Shown: positions 11,301 to 20,940, numbered from the stretch's first letter. The stretch: 64,000 nucleotides of DNA from Phytophthora colocasiae (GCA_018806915.1 JAGKQI010000091.1:2418001-2482000); one strand, 5' to 3'. Notes: generated by a model from the letters alone, not told the origin. Numbers and translations are program-made.

Positions 11301-14034
11301 CAGCACGAATCTGCTCGTCCGTCAGCTCATAGAGGGTAGCAGCAATCACCGGTAAATCCTCAATAAACTTGTTGTAATAATTGAGGCTTCCCATGAAACT
11401 CTGAACTCCCTTCAGCGTAGACGGAAAGGGCAGTCCTTCAACTCCTTTGACGATCTTGGGCGTTGCCCTCAGACCCTCGGCACTGATCTCGTGGGATAGG
11501 TACGGTATCGACAACTTCCCGAACTCGCTCTTGGGCAAACTCACAGAAATGTTCCAATAGCGAAGTCTGAAAAGCAGGGCGTTCAAATCGTCACATAATT
11601 GGTCCCAAGTCGGTGCTCCATGTGCGATGTCGTCGATGTATGAACTCCTCCCCAGGACTGGGCCCATGCATGTGGGGACGGGAATATTCCTCTGAAAGAC
11701 GGTCATCTGACTTGTGAGTGTTGGCATCTCTGAAATCGGTGTATGGTTCTCAGAATCTGAAAGGTGTTTTTCAGAGTTCTGAGGCTGGAGTTGCAGAAAT
11801 TCCAGAACCTCCGCATCTACTTCAGCTTCTTCTTCAGGTGATAGTCTCACAAAGCCCCACAGGCAATTATCCAACATAGCTTGATACACAAGAGGGGCGT
11901 TTTTCAGACCGAACGGCATTCTCACCCACTGAAAGTGTCCAAACGGACAAACGAGAGCTGATATCAATCGCGCACGTTCCGTCATCCTGATTGCCCAGAA
12001 GCCATTAGCCATATCCAGGCTCATGAACCACATAGCAGCCTCAAAGCCGATTAGGAGGTCGTCAATAAGAGGCAGAGGGTAACACGATAGTTGGATAAAG
12101 CCATTCACAATGCGATAGCCGATGCACATTCGTATGTCAACACCATTCTTCTTTAGAACGATCACGATAGGAGATGCCCATGGCGAGTTGGAGTACTCGA
12201 TCAAACCAGTTTCCAGAAGTTTCTCCAGAATCTCGTACACCTTCAGCATGAGGTGAGGAGCGACAGATCTCGGACGTTGGGCTACCGGTTTAGCATCTCC
12301 CACATCCAGATCACAGACCACGCCCCTTGCCGGTGCGGGCGCTGCATTGCCATCTCCCAGGAATATTTTCCTGTGGTACCTCAGAATATCACGCAGTTTC
12401 TTCTCCATTTCTGGGGTCGTCTTTCCTGGTTCTCCAACATCAGCGCTGTCGATATCACACTCTGGTGTCAATTCTTCCAGCTCAGGCAACATGACCAGTT
12501 GGTCACGTAATTGAGCGAGGAGTTCCGTGCCTTCTCGCATATACACACCCGGCTCCAGGTCCAACTCTTCATTCGAAACGTTCATGCACCGCTCGTATTC
12601 CACTCGTAATTTTTCCACAGGTGTTCCAGGCATCCCTCGAATGGGGATATCCCAAGACTCATCCATTAAGTCGAAATCATCCGCGGGTAACTCAAGAGTC
12701 TGAGGATCACCTAAGAGACACTCAGGTTCTGAGTTAAAGACGTCGTCGTCGATAGCAACGGAGGCGTCACCAGAGTCTGTATGCGAAGTACTTTCAGAGA
12801 ATGTTTCCAAATCTCTGGTATCTGTACCGATGTCCACTCTTCCTGTTGATTCGCCGTGGCCGCCACCCTCCGTCTGGGTAAATGCATCCAGGGCGAAGCG
12901 TACTCGTTTCACGGTCGGTGGTGACTCTGGTTTCACGAACCGCACTCGAGCATTATCAAACCTTGGACGTTGCAGTATTTCAGTCGGCCATGGGTAGTCT
13001 GGGTGGTCTACACACGGGGGTTGCGGCATCAAGGCCTCCAACTCCGCCTCTCTCTTCATACGTTTCTTAGTCTCTGGTGACGGGGTGCTTTCCAGAATCA
13101 GAACTTCCCAATCACGATAAGCAGCGGAACCTGGACGCACGAAACGTCCATGCCTTGGGAAGAAGCCATATTCCACGATCCTCGCGACATCAGAAAGTTC
13201 ATTGACCCACGTGTTTTTATCTGAGATGTTTACCACGCGAACGGCCACAGGCCAAGATCGAGCCGCATAGATCAGCTGGGTAACCCAGCGGTCACCGCGT
13301 CCGGCCCACACGACTTCCCTTTGGGGATTCGTTGGTCCATAGTCGATTCGGACAATAAATTCTTCGCCTGGACTCAGAAGAACCGCCTCACATGGTCTAA
13401 CCGACCTGTTACGACCAATGTGATCACCAGGTTCCCAATTACACATCATCACCACTACCTCGTCTGGTAACGATACCAGACCTTCACGAGCGCTAATTCT
13501 CACTCCGGCGGCAAACATAAAACCCATTCCCAAAAGCACGTCAATTCCTTCACCAATATTCGCAACCCAAACATCCACAATATATACCACTCTTGGCCCA
13601 AGTGTCAACTTGATCTCAGCGCTGGCACCGATATATGTTGGAACACCACACATCCCCGACACTTTGGTCTGCTTGTGTGACTTGAGTCTGAGTCCGAGCT
13701 TACGCGCAAAGTCGTAACTCAGAATATTTATGGTCGCACCAGTGTCCAGAAGAATCTTGGTTCGATGGTCATTCACAGCACCATACACCATCACCACATC
13801 CCTCTTTGAACGGTCAGGATAGTTGTCTTCCCACCAGCCATAACACTCGCCATCCTTCAACCTGAACGACACTGAGTCGTCTGGTGTCGGATCGGTGTCT
13901 TCGGCGATCTCAGGTAACTCGTTCCCTGAGTTTCCAGAAGGTATGGTCGATTCTTGGGCAAAAGTAGTCATGCATTGTTGAGTGTTATCTTGAATCTTTC
14001 TCAGCTCTGGTCCTACACACACTAGAACACACAA
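8386..14034 (-). CDS. Element B Pol: protease-RT-RNase H (x2)-integrase-chromodomain
   Basis: An intact 1882-residue frame. Protease: LLDTGATINIL at about 95-105. RT: about 590-850, with MSLDMANGF and the catalytic YIDD at about 799. Motif B (FGLKNAP) and YIDD are separated by about 84 residues instead of the usual 25-30. The first RNase H (about 920-1060) has lost catalytic acids (TDAS is replaced by IPHAN). A second RNase H (about 1105-1235) keeps all four: SFDGAAK, NDSEYCGL, VVGDSRIA and AADYLTSK. Integrase has D (SMDFVTH), D (RHDQDPRF) and E (GQQERSVQT). A chromodomain (YLIKWKGYDETEWLPL, about 1808-1865) ends the protein and probably targets chromatin. All catalytic residues are present, so activity is plausible. 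The first ATG is used; the frame differs from the nucleocapsid frame. Confidence 0.95.
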   Translation of the reverse strand: MCVLVCVGPELRKIQDNTQQCMTTFAQESTIPSGNSGNELPEIAEDTDPTPDDSVSFRLKDGECYGWWEDNYPDRSKRDVVMVYGAVNDHRTKILLDTGATINILSYDFARKLGLRLKSHKQTKVSGMCGVPTYIGASAEIKLTLGPRVVYIVDVWVANIGEGIDVLLGMGFMFAAGVRISAREGLVSLPDEVVVMMCNWEPGDHIGRNRSVRPCEAVLLSPGEEFIVRIDYGPTNPQREVVWAGRGDRWVTQLIYAARSWPVAVRVVNISDKNTWVNELSDVARIVEYGFFPRHGRFVRPGSAAYRDWEVLILESTPSPETKKRMKREAELEALMPQPPCVDHPDYPWPTEILQRPRFDNARVRFVKPESPPTVKRVRFALDAFTQTEGGGHGESTGRVDIGTDTRDLETFSESTSHTDSGDASVAIDDDVFNSEPECLLGDPQTLELPADDFDLMDESWDIPIRGMPGTPVEKLRVEYERCMNVSNEELDLEPGVYMREGTELLAQLRDQLVMLPELEELTPECDIDSADVGEPGKTTPEMEKKLRDILRYHRKIFLGDGNAAPAPARGVVCDLDVGDAKPVAQRPRSVAPHLMLKVYEILEKLLETGLIEYSNSPWASPIVIVLKKNGVDIRMCIGYRIVNGFIQLSCYPLPLIDDLLIGFEAAMWFMSLDMANGFWAIRMTERARLISALVCPFGHFQWVRMPFGLKNAPLVYQAMLDNCLWGFVRLSPEEEAEVDAEVLEFLQLQPQNSEKHLSDSENHTPISEMPTLTSQMTVFQRNIPVPTCMGPVLGRSSYIDDIAHGAPTWDQLCDDLNALLFRLRYWNISVSLPKSEFGKLSIPYLSHEISAEGLRATPKIVKGVEGLPFPSTLKGVQSFMGSLNYYNKFIEDLPVIAATLYELTDEQIRAGRDLTRAKEAFEILKRKIVSTPLLRHPDRTRPFVVIPHANPWAASTVLGQEYEGIIHPVRFTGRVLNDAELRYHIAEKEVIAILRVLENFRALVESSPVIVVYTRYSVLKWLLTSNSTDGRNVKWGLKLSQWNLEIRRVQRDEDGLPAILGAGITPREHLDEVSENLIPVKGRVKPPVPISVEMLEADYQGYVLSFDGAAKTSTRLGSCGFILWKLPGWSVLEARGFPLTDVTVNDSEYCGLNYGLKMALDHGIQELVVVGDSRIAIQQAQGLINCNQPNLQRRLAEFESLKTKFRTLKLVHVKREFNQAADYLTSKTLTLGEAWQVRDEDELMHLQLVSKVHEKLMKPSSTPDMEVQESTIPDSENHNASPESENVFDPESAPLPRSVRVLIAVTRAQAPPDANLPEEDDERESLGPLVFQAERWRRIKAHQSQDPYLVELMKFLKGDVGDLPRPRVRKLARVAEDFVLDSRDVLYRLSRATRERPRDNVDELRLVVPRDLYPDLLHYAHEDYQGGLQGIRRTFEKLSSEFYWLGTYADVERFVKECVDCASGKGRPPNPGPSPGNIEPSRPFEVVSMDFVTHMPKSARGNTFLLLFQDMFSGYVMCKPMSTTTAQDVAEAYEERVFRNLGASSLIRHDQDPRFMSEVFKCFRELLGSRQRATLGYRPQANGQQERSVQTVVRAIKAYISEADQSDWDDHAERLMFALNTSFDATRLETPFYLVHGWDAHGTVSAMLGPKPSTTQERTAYEWRRKMQRDYSYALACAEDLQKKAKRDRSEEQTRKWNELSERLKSGFAIGDAVWLYVPKVQTGLSRKLAHMWHGPFRIEEMLDDFRVRLKVEDTGYRVNPWVHVSRLKPRALFPRRPTVELQIPEDDDFDAALLPEDSWEPDTENDDYEVEQILDTRWNKRTRTSRRLREYLIKWKGYDETEWLPLSKLNCGALLYEFNQSARARARFQAMQAGDDHPRV

Positions 14035-14087
14035 CTCTGGGGTAACGCCATGCCCGGCGCGTTTCGGATCCCCATCCGACGGGCATA

Positions 14088-14440
14088 TTAGTTTAACGGC
14101 TTCCCAGAGTCTGCCTCATCACTCAGGAGTTTCTCCCGTAGGTGGTTCGGCATGTCCTTGAGTGCGCCCTGTCGAGCGAGTTGCTTGAGTGCTTCCAGAG
14201 TTTTCAGATCTTCACAGGGTTTTCCAGGGTGTACTCTTCCGCATACTTCACAGGGTGGCATCCGACACATTCGACTCGGGTGTCCCTTTTCCTGACATCG
14301 GTCACACGTGACGTCTCTCCAGCAATCTTCCTCTGAGTGTCCTGAGCGTTGACATTTTTCACAGAACTTGTTCCAGTAGCCACTACTCTCATGACGCCTC
14401 TGGTGACGGGGACTGGGGCGGCGGCCATCCCATATTATCC
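14088..14440 (-). CDS. Element B nucleocapsid ORF with three zinc knuckles
   Basis: A short frame between gag and pol encodes three consecutive knuckles: CEKCQRSGHSEEDC, CDRCQEKGHPSRMC and CEVCGRVHPGKPC (the last with three residues between the second C and H). An acidic helical tail follows. The first in-frame ATG comes after the second knuckle, and the frame does not overlap gag, which stops at 14456. It must therefore be reached by splicing or non-standard decoding, or gag has acquired a frameshift. The RNA-binding role follows from the motif. Confidence 0.75.
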
Positions 14441-14455
14441 ATCACTCGATATACT

Positions 14456-17400
14456 TCATTCGTCAGAAGACTGCATCCAATCTGCACTTGGTGGGGTCAT
14501 CGAATTGCCCGAAGAAGCTTGTGACGTATCTCCATCGCGGGCAGATTCTAAAGTCGCACTTGGAAGTCTGGAATCACCAGTCTGATCCCTGGTATCCTGA
14601 TTGGATTTCAGAGATTCCTTATGATTTTCTGAGTTTTCAGAGTCATAGTCTTCAGAATCCACATCTCTTGCGACATAAGTCCGATGCACACGCTTGGGCT
14701 TGAACTGTCCTCGCGGAATATTGTCAGCCCGGAAATCTCGAGACTTGGCAGGGGTCATCTCTTCGTCGCCAGTTCGCCACACATCTTCATCTTGCTGCAA
14801 CGCATATTCCCAGTCTGAAATTCGTCGAAATCTCTGACCTTGCAGCGACGTTTTCAGGCGTGCATCCTTAAGCTTCGTGATGAATCGCAACACATGCTTC
14901 TCAAGACGCTTGGACGACTTCCGGAAATCGATGTCAGCTTTTCCAGCGGCAGAATTAAGTCGGTAGAAAAATTCAAGCGGAGTCTCAGAGTCTTTCATAG
15001 CCATAGTGAAGTATCTCTCAGAATACGATGACCGAGCTTTGCAATAGCGTTTCTTGAACTCTGAAGACAGCTCTTTCCAGTCACGGGACACACTTTTGGG
15101 AAGCTGGTTAAACCAGTCTCGCGCAGACACAGGGAGCTTCAACTTAAGTTCCTGGATGCGCGTCTTAGTCGACCAACCTCCTTGAGAAGCCATATTCGTA
15201 AACCGCTCCCACCAGTGGACACGTTCCCTGAGGGTAGCTCTGGGGTCGAATTCCCCAAGGTTTTTCGAGTTCATGAACGGTCTTAGCGTCAGAAGTGTGG
15301 TTCCGGCTTGCGCTTGGGTTGCTGCCGTCAGATTCACCACTTCACCTGGCTCCGAGTTCTCCGATGACGAGCTCGCAGAGTCTGAACTTGAATCGTCAGA
15401 GTCTCCACCAGAGTCTGGCGCTCTATCATGACGCTTCGCTCTGCGAGACGCTCTTCGATCTCCATTAGGCCGTCTAGCTTCAGTTTTCTGCGGCGGATCT
15501 CGTCTCGGAGTAGGCGCACGTCTAGTATTACCCTTGGTCTCTGTCACCGAAGTCGCTTGAGTCACCTGGGTGGCCGTAGCAGTAGTAGCGCCGCCATTCC
15601 TCTCGGCCTTCACTCGCTTCGTCCCCGTGCTTCGTGCAGGGGTGCCTTGCTGGAAGGTTGCAACCTCTCGAGATTCCGTCTTGAGAGCCGGTGAATGTGA
15701 CATGGGTTCAACCCCAACCCTTCTTGCGTCACTTCTGATTTCCGACCCGGAAACTGGATACATAGTTGCAACTTCAGGGTTGCCGGTATGTAACACTTGG
15801 TTTGAAGTTGCTGAATCAGGGTGACCGACCCTTCGCGCCTCTTGAACTTGGGATAATGTTGCTCGAAGGTTTCTCAACTGACCGGCTTGGAACCGTTGCA
15901 TGTTCTGAGAACTTTCTTTCTCCGTGTCGCGCTCGGCTTCCATGACTTTCATTCGCTGCTGTAAGGCTTCCATTTGAGAAATCCAGTCTCTTTTCATCTC
16001 GTCAGTCGCACGCGCACGTTCGGCTTCGGTCTCGGCCTCTCTCTGTCGCCAGCGTTCAGCAAATTCTGATTCCAGACGTTGGTTTTCAGAGTTCTGGAGC
16101 TCCGTCTTCAGAGTTTCCAACTCTGTCGCGCTGCGATTCCTGAGCTTGTTTTCAGATACCTGACTTCTGCGTTCTTCAGCATCGTCGGCACGTCTCTCAG
16201 CCTCCAGCCTCGCGTTTTCCGACTTCAACAAGCGCTCGGTGAGCGTCTGAATTTCGCGCCTGGCCTCCAAGTCACGTTGCTCTCGACGACGATCGCGTTC
16301 CATGGACTCCAAGCGTTCTCGGGCCAAGAACTCCATCTGCGCTTGCTCCATCCGGCTTTGCCACTCCTGCTGTTGCCTTATGACGTTCAACTCGATCTGG
16401 GCAGGCCCTGATCTCTGAGAACTTCGAGCTTCAGACTTCGTACGACTCGACGCGATGGAACTCAAGCGTCGGGACGGTGGTCTCGGAAGGTCTTCACTCT
16501 TCACACTTTGGCGGTGGCTCTGGTGACTTTCGCTTCGGGTGGAGACAGATACAGGCGGAATCTCCGGAGTCAATTGTCTGAAATCCCGTGAAGAACTTCC
16601 GACAGACACCTGGTTTCCAGACTCCGCGTCCGGCACCTCTGGTCTCTCTTCCGGCATGTCGACATCTTCGAACTCTGGTTTCACTGGTAACAGCGTTCGC
16701 GTCACTTGGATCCCCATGCCTTCAGAGACCGTTCCTCCTACATCAGCACCTTGAGCGATTAACGCCAGACTTCCTGTGGGCAGCGGCATATGTGATGCTG
16801 CCCCTCGACTCATGGACCTCAAGGACGAGTCCGTAGAGCTTCCGCGTGAAGTCCGGAATCCCGACGACTGATCATCCGAGGTCCCAATGACACTGGGAAT
16901 TGGTACATCCGACATCTGAGTCTGAGAGATGCTTTGATCTTCGGACATTGGATTTTCAGACTCTGGTCGCGTGTTATCAGAGCGACTCTCGTACTGCGGC
17001 AGTGAAGACAGCGATGGCGTCGATAAAGCTGACGGTGTCGACGAGATTTGTGGGCGCGGCGGTCTCTGCTGTAAGCGCTTGGACTGCAGCGGCTCGTCAC
17101 TGCTGGAACCGTCAGAACTGTGCGTCACTCGGAGTCCGGTCACCCGGAGTCGCATGATCAGTCGTTGTCCTTGTAGGTCAGCATCTTTGTCAGGTAATAC
17201 ACTGTCTGCTTCGTTCTTGCCAGTTGTGTCTTCTTGCTTCATGCTTTCTGGGAGTCGGCAAACTTGTAACCTGGCGGTCACTGTGGCCCACTCAACCAAT
17301 TCCACTGCGAGTCGACTCTGAAGTTCGGACGCCACACTGCGTACTTGAGACCCAACGACGGCTGACGCCTGCGTCTGAGACCAGGTTGGGAGGAGGTTCT

Positions 17401-18373
17401 GGAATTCGAAACCTGCCTCGTACAACATTGTCTGAAGAACAGCCACACACTCCGGTGCTGTCAACGTGCTCATCGGAATCTCAACATAAGATAGGTCTTG
17501 GATCCAACCAAAACCATGACGCCTCACGCGAAACTCCGAGATCCACATATCCTCAGGGAAGACGGAGGAACATCGCCATTTGATGTAGTCGCCGGTCGCT
17601 GCAGCGGCTTTCTGGAAAGCATCAGCACTGGGCTTCGTCGTTGGCCACATATACTCGACGCTTGGCGGGACGACCTTGCCTGTGTCCATATCTCTCCAAC
17701 GGCGGAACTCACGGCGCACATACCTCAGAGCTCGTTCCCCGTCAAGCGAATCAGCCCTCCCAGATTCATCAGACGGTGTCTTCAGAGACTCTTCAGACTT
17801 GATCGCCATGTCATCAGACATAGGTGCGTCTTCAGACTTTGGGGACCGTGGAACATGTTCTTCAGAGAGTCCGGGTTCTGGTTTCACTTCATCCACGGAC
17901 TGGACGGAAGTTGCCGAATTTGAACACAGATCGATCACTTCCGGGGACTCAACCATATCGGCGCCTCCCTCAGACGCCTCATCACCACCCTCGCGGGCAG
18001 TGGTCGCCTCGTCACCAGAAGCTTCGACTTCTGACGGGCCTTCAGAACCTTGTTCACCAGGGACAGCAGGTGTCTCTTGAGCTTCTGGTTCCTCAGCAGG
18101 CTGGTCTTCGACCGCCGGTTCTGGGACGCTCACACTCTCAGCTGCCTTCTTCTCTCGCGCAGCTTTCCTCTTCTCGCGGGCCGCCTCCTGGATGGTATCC
18201 AAGTCTGGTTGCTCCTCAGGCGACAGACCTTGTAGACGCTTGGACTGACGTGTCGGAATACTCCGACCACGACCACGGCGTCCTCCTCTCGTAGATCCTG
18301 GTGTAGCCATCTTGAATATAGACGCTTGACAGGAAACTTTCTCTTCTTGTACTCTCAAATCCGGTGATATCAC
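14456..18373 (-). CDS. Element B Gag, 1305 aa, with long disordered and coiled-coil region
   Basis: The frame opens at 18373, only ten bases from the primer-binding site. The second ATG at 18310 (MATPGSTRGGRRGRGRS) is a more natural start. Residues up to about 650 are acidic and disordered, with many SE, PESEN and DSEN patches. About 660-830 is a strong coiled coil (RQQQEWQSRMEQAQMEFLAR, then ERRADDAEERRSQ). About 1030-1210 is a Retrotrans_gag capsid domain (LRERVHWWERFTNMAS, ELKLKLPVSARDWFNQLPKS, RYFTMAMKDSETPLEFFYRL). Most gypsy Gags are 300-500 residues, so the N-terminal extension is unusual. It lacks a zinc knuckle, which lies in the following small ORF. Confidence 0.9.
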   Translation of the reverse strand: MISPDLRVQEEKVSCQASIFKMATPGSTRGGRRGRGRSIPTRQSKRLQGLSPEEQPDLDTIQEAAREKRKAAREKKAAESVSVPEPAVEDQPAEEPEAQETPAVPGEQGSEGPSEVEASGDEATTAREGGDEASEGGADMVESPEVIDLCSNSATSVQSVDEVKPEPGLSEEHVPRSPKSEDAPMSDDMAIKSEESLKTPSDESGRADSLDGERALRYVRREFRRWRDMDTGKVVPPSVEYMWPTTKPSADAFQKAAAATGDYIKWRCSSVFPEDMWISEFRVRRHGFGWIQDLSYVEIPMSTLTAPECVAVLQTMLYEAGFEFQNLLPTWSQTQASAVVGSQVRSVASELQSRLAVELVEWATVTARLQVCRLPESMKQEDTTGKNEADSVLPDKDADLQGQRLIMRLRVTGLRVTHSSDGSSSDEPLQSKRLQQRPPRPQISSTPSALSTPSLSSLPQYESRSDNTRPESENPMSEDQSISQTQMSDVPIPSVIGTSDDQSSGFRTSRGSSTDSSLRSMSRGAASHMPLPTGSLALIAQGADVGGTVSEGMGIQVTRTLLPVKPEFEDVDMPEERPEVPDAESGNQVSVGSSSRDFRQLTPEIPPVSVSTRSESHQSHRQSVKSEDLPRPPSRRLSSIASSRTKSEARSSQRSGPAQIELNVIRQQQEWQSRMEQAQMEFLARERLESMERDRRREQRDLEARREIQTLTERLLKSENARLEAERRADDAEERRSQVSENKLRNRSATELETLKTELQNSENQRLESEFAERWRQREAETEAERARATDEMKRDWISQMEALQQRMKVMEAERDTEKESSQNMQRFQAGQLRNLRATLSQVQEARRVGHPDSATSNQVLHTGNPEVATMYPVSGSEIRSDARRVGVEPMSHSPALKTESREVATFQQGTPARSTGTKRVKAERNGGATTATATQVTQATSVTETKGNTRRAPTPRRDPPQKTEARRPNGDRRASRRAKRHDRAPDSGGDSDDSSSDSASSSSENSEPGEVVNLTAATQAQAGTTLLTLRPFMNSKNLGEFDPRATLRERVHWWERFTNMASQGGWSTKTRIQELKLKLPVSARDWFNQLPKSVSRDWKELSSEFKKRYCKARSSYSERYFTMAMKDSETPLEFFYRLNSAAGKADIDFRKSSKRLEKHVLRFITKLKDARLKTSLQGQRFRRISDWEYALQQDEDVWRTGDEEMTPAKSRDFRADNIPRGQFKPKRVHRTYVARDVDSEDYDSENSENHKESLKSNQDTRDQTGDSRLPSATLESARDGDTSQASSGNSMTPPSADWMQSSDE

Positions 18374-18381
18374 GATTCCAA

Positions 18382-18401
18382 GGATCCGGGCACGCGCACC
18401 A
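18382..18401 (-). other. Element B primer-binding site
   Basis: On the minus strand, two bases after the 5' LTR end, the sequence reads TGGTGCGCGTGCCCGGATCC. It starts with TGG, complementary to the CCA end of a tRNA. The complement looks like a tRNA acceptor/T-stem 3' end, but the tRNA species was not identified. Confidence 0.65.
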
Positions 18402-18403
18402 GT

Positions 18404-20089
18404 TGTCGCGAAGTCGGTGAAACTTTGGTCGCGGAGCAGGGGGGCGTATAGTGAACCCTAGTTATACGACTACTGAAAAGGGGTTTTCAGAGTCGTACAA
18501 CGGTAGGTTGGCGTGTGGTACCTTGCGGTATCCTCGTGGGTTCGTTGTCTTCGGAAATATGACCCTCGCCGGAGTCTGAGAATGTGTTGTGAAGAGAAGT
18601 AGGGGTTCCCTTGGAGTCTGGTGTCGGTATTCAGGAAATCCTTCCAGGAGCGCTTGGGAGTCAGAATCTCTGGAAGACAAAGTGTTTTCCAGGGAGTCGG
18701 TGGTCGAAAAGAGGTTATTATACCAGAGAAAGTCTGAAAACGGTGTCTGAATATCACAAATCCAGAACCGAGATACCTGACTTTCAGAGATAATCAACCA
18801 ATATACAGAGTTCGAAAATATACAAATATATACAGCCGTTCTTATTCTTTCTAGGCCCTTGAACGGTGGGCTAACACTCCAGGTCAACTAGGGACTTGCT
18901 ACCAGACACCTGGTCTGTCTGGTATCCCTTTACGTTCACGCACCACCCTCTAGTATAGAGGGAAAATATAAACCAATACAATCGGCTATATATAACAGTC
19001 TACCTTGCACTCTGAAAACGACTGTCTAGTTTCCAGAGCCTGTCCAAACGAGCAATATGAAATGGGCTACCGCTAGAGACAAAACAAACGACCCAACTAG
19101 GATATGGAATAGGCGGGTCCTTTCAGGTCTCTACGTTACCTGATCTCCACCTAAGGGGATTGAATTTGGTGGAGATCACACGACGTACGTGATGACGCAG
19201 TGGCTCGAATACCTCTCAAGCGGACTTGTGCAGTAGCAAGCAAATTGAACTCTGTTTATCGTTTATCTTCCTCATAACTATCATATATCTCTGGTAACTC
19301 TCTCCTTCTTGTCGTCTTTTGCGTCCTTTATGCAGTCAGTCTTCATATCTCAGGTACTCTTGGTCTTTGTATACATCTGGTACTTTGACTTGGTCTCAGT
19401 ATGCAGTCTGTGCAGCCGATCTCGATGGGTTGACAGGTAAAGACGTCATTACGGGGGATGTGCAGGTCAGTAATCACTTGAATGCGTGACTTGAACTTGG
19501 GTTCACTTGGTTTCAGTATGACCTTGGATCTTTAGCGGTTTCAGAGTCTGGTATCCTGGTTTTCAGAGTCTGATATCACTTGCTTTTCAGAGTCTTAGTC
19601 ACTCAGAGTTAGAGATACCAGAATCTTGAGTACGAAACCAGAGTACGGAGCACCAATGCTACAACGTACATGAAGATCTCAAGGGTTGCGCGGGTGCGCG
19701 GCGTCCGGCGCGCGATACTTGATCTCTGTGGGTAAATATGTGAATCCTTGAACCATCCATCGTCGCGCTGGACGGTAACGGGATGAGGTCTCTCAGAGAT
19801 TCGTTCTTCTGAGAGACTTTCCGCCAGAACTTAGGCACTCATCGTCGGGGAAAGTCCGGTGACCAGACAGAGTGTAGTTGACCTTCAGAGTTGTGCACAC
19901 TCTGAAGTACACTTCTGGTCCTTTGGGCCCCTTTACAGTCAGGCGAAGGTTTATCCACAATCTTCCACAGATGTCGCACGGGTGCGGCCGCGTCCCAAAG
20001 TCCCTTTCGCTTATAACCCATAGTATAACCAATCACATCGTAACGTAATATCCACCTGTCGCTCGAAAATCGGAATTAACATCATGTCA
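18404..20089 (-). repeat. Element B 5' LTR
   Basis: Same length (1686 bp) and nearly identical to 2991-4676, with the same TG...CA ends on the minus strand. It is followed on the right by the target duplication GACT. As the 5' LTR it should carry the promoter for gag-pol; no promoter element was assigned with confidence. Confidence 0.95.
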
Positions 20090-20650
20090 GACTTCTCCCA
20101 TGACTCGAAACAGACGATGATGGGGCCTCTGGCGTCCGGTGTCCGAAATCTTGCACAGAATCTCTGGTAGACAACTGTCTTTCAGACTTCACTTCTGGAA
20201 ACTCAGGCTTCTCCTCCGACATCTCGAAATCATTGGGCTCCGACTTCACCGCCATCAGTGTTCATGTCACTTGGATTCCCACAGACTCTCCGGCGAGCAT
20301 TCCTCCAGCATCAGAGCCTTGTGCGATCATCGCCAAACCCCGGTAGACAACGGCAATAGCGATGACGCCCCTCGACTTATAGACATCAGCGACGAGTCCG
20401 TGGAACTTCCACGGGAGGTCGGAAGTCCAGATGAATGATTCTCAGAAGTACGCGAGGTCCCAATGACACTCGGCACAGGTACATCGGTCGTCAGAGAGCT
20501 ACCTCGATCTTCAGACATTGGTACACCAGACTCCAAGTGAATGCTATCTGAGTGGCTCTCGTACACCGTAGCCTTACGACTTTGCGCACCATCGATGTTG
20601 ACCGCAATCTTAACCAAGACACCTTCCTTGTACTCCGAACGCACGCATAC
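20090..20650 (-). pseudogene. Older gag relative of element B, right part
   Basis: This is the continuation of the gag relic that ends at 2990 and is separated from it by element B. On the minus strand, frame 20327-20644 matches element B Gag around 16740-16960: DVPVPSVIGTS versus DVPIPSVIGTS, and TSRGSSTDSSLMSISRGA versus TSRGSSTDSSLRSMSRGA. It is heavily decayed. GACT at 20090-20093 is the target duplication. Confidence 0.75.
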
Positions 20651-20940
20651 CCGGTCATTATGTAGTTAATCTGCGGGGTACAGTACGTACGGTAAACGAA
20701 AACCAAGAAGCAATATTCGTGGTACACTAACGGGGGAGATATTAGACGGTACATTTCTCAGATATTTGTTTCATAACTGCACAGAGAAACTCACTGAACC
20801 TGTGCAGGATACCATAGAGTTGACATCAATACAGCGCCAATCTCATTAATCCAAGGACCACTTCTTTTGAATCAACTTCGTTGTGGCCTCAGCGAAAATG
20901 CAATTTCCGAGAGGTAAACATCAAGGAAGACACGCAGGTG
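20651..20940. other. No gene seen
   Basis: AT-rich unique-looking sequence between the gag relic and the epoxide-hydrolase relic. Only short frames occur, without recognisable protein similarity. Confidence 0.6.

Larger units (their letters stand above)
2991..20089 (-). mobile_element. Ty3/gypsy LTR retrotransposon B, complete, 17.1 kb
   Basis: Two 1686-bp LTRs (2991-4676 and 18404-20089) differ at only a handful of positions seen by eye, and both are flanked by GACT (2987-2990, 20090-20093). On the minus strand the order is 5' LTR, primer-binding site, gag, nucleocapsid ORF, pol (protease, RT, RNase H, second RNase H, integrase, chromodomain), a 385-bp gap, an antisense gene, a purine tract, and the 3' LTR. 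At 17 kb it is far larger than typical 5-8 kb gypsy elements. The extra length lies in long LTRs, a 1300-residue Gag and the 3.3 kb antisense region. The near-identical LTRs point to a recent insertion. Confidence 0.95.

Noticed and set aside
16079..16411. Plus-strand ORFs opposite element B gag
   Set aside because: Shadows of the GC-rich gag coiled coil; unlike the antisense ORF at 6327 they lie on top of a good coding frame.
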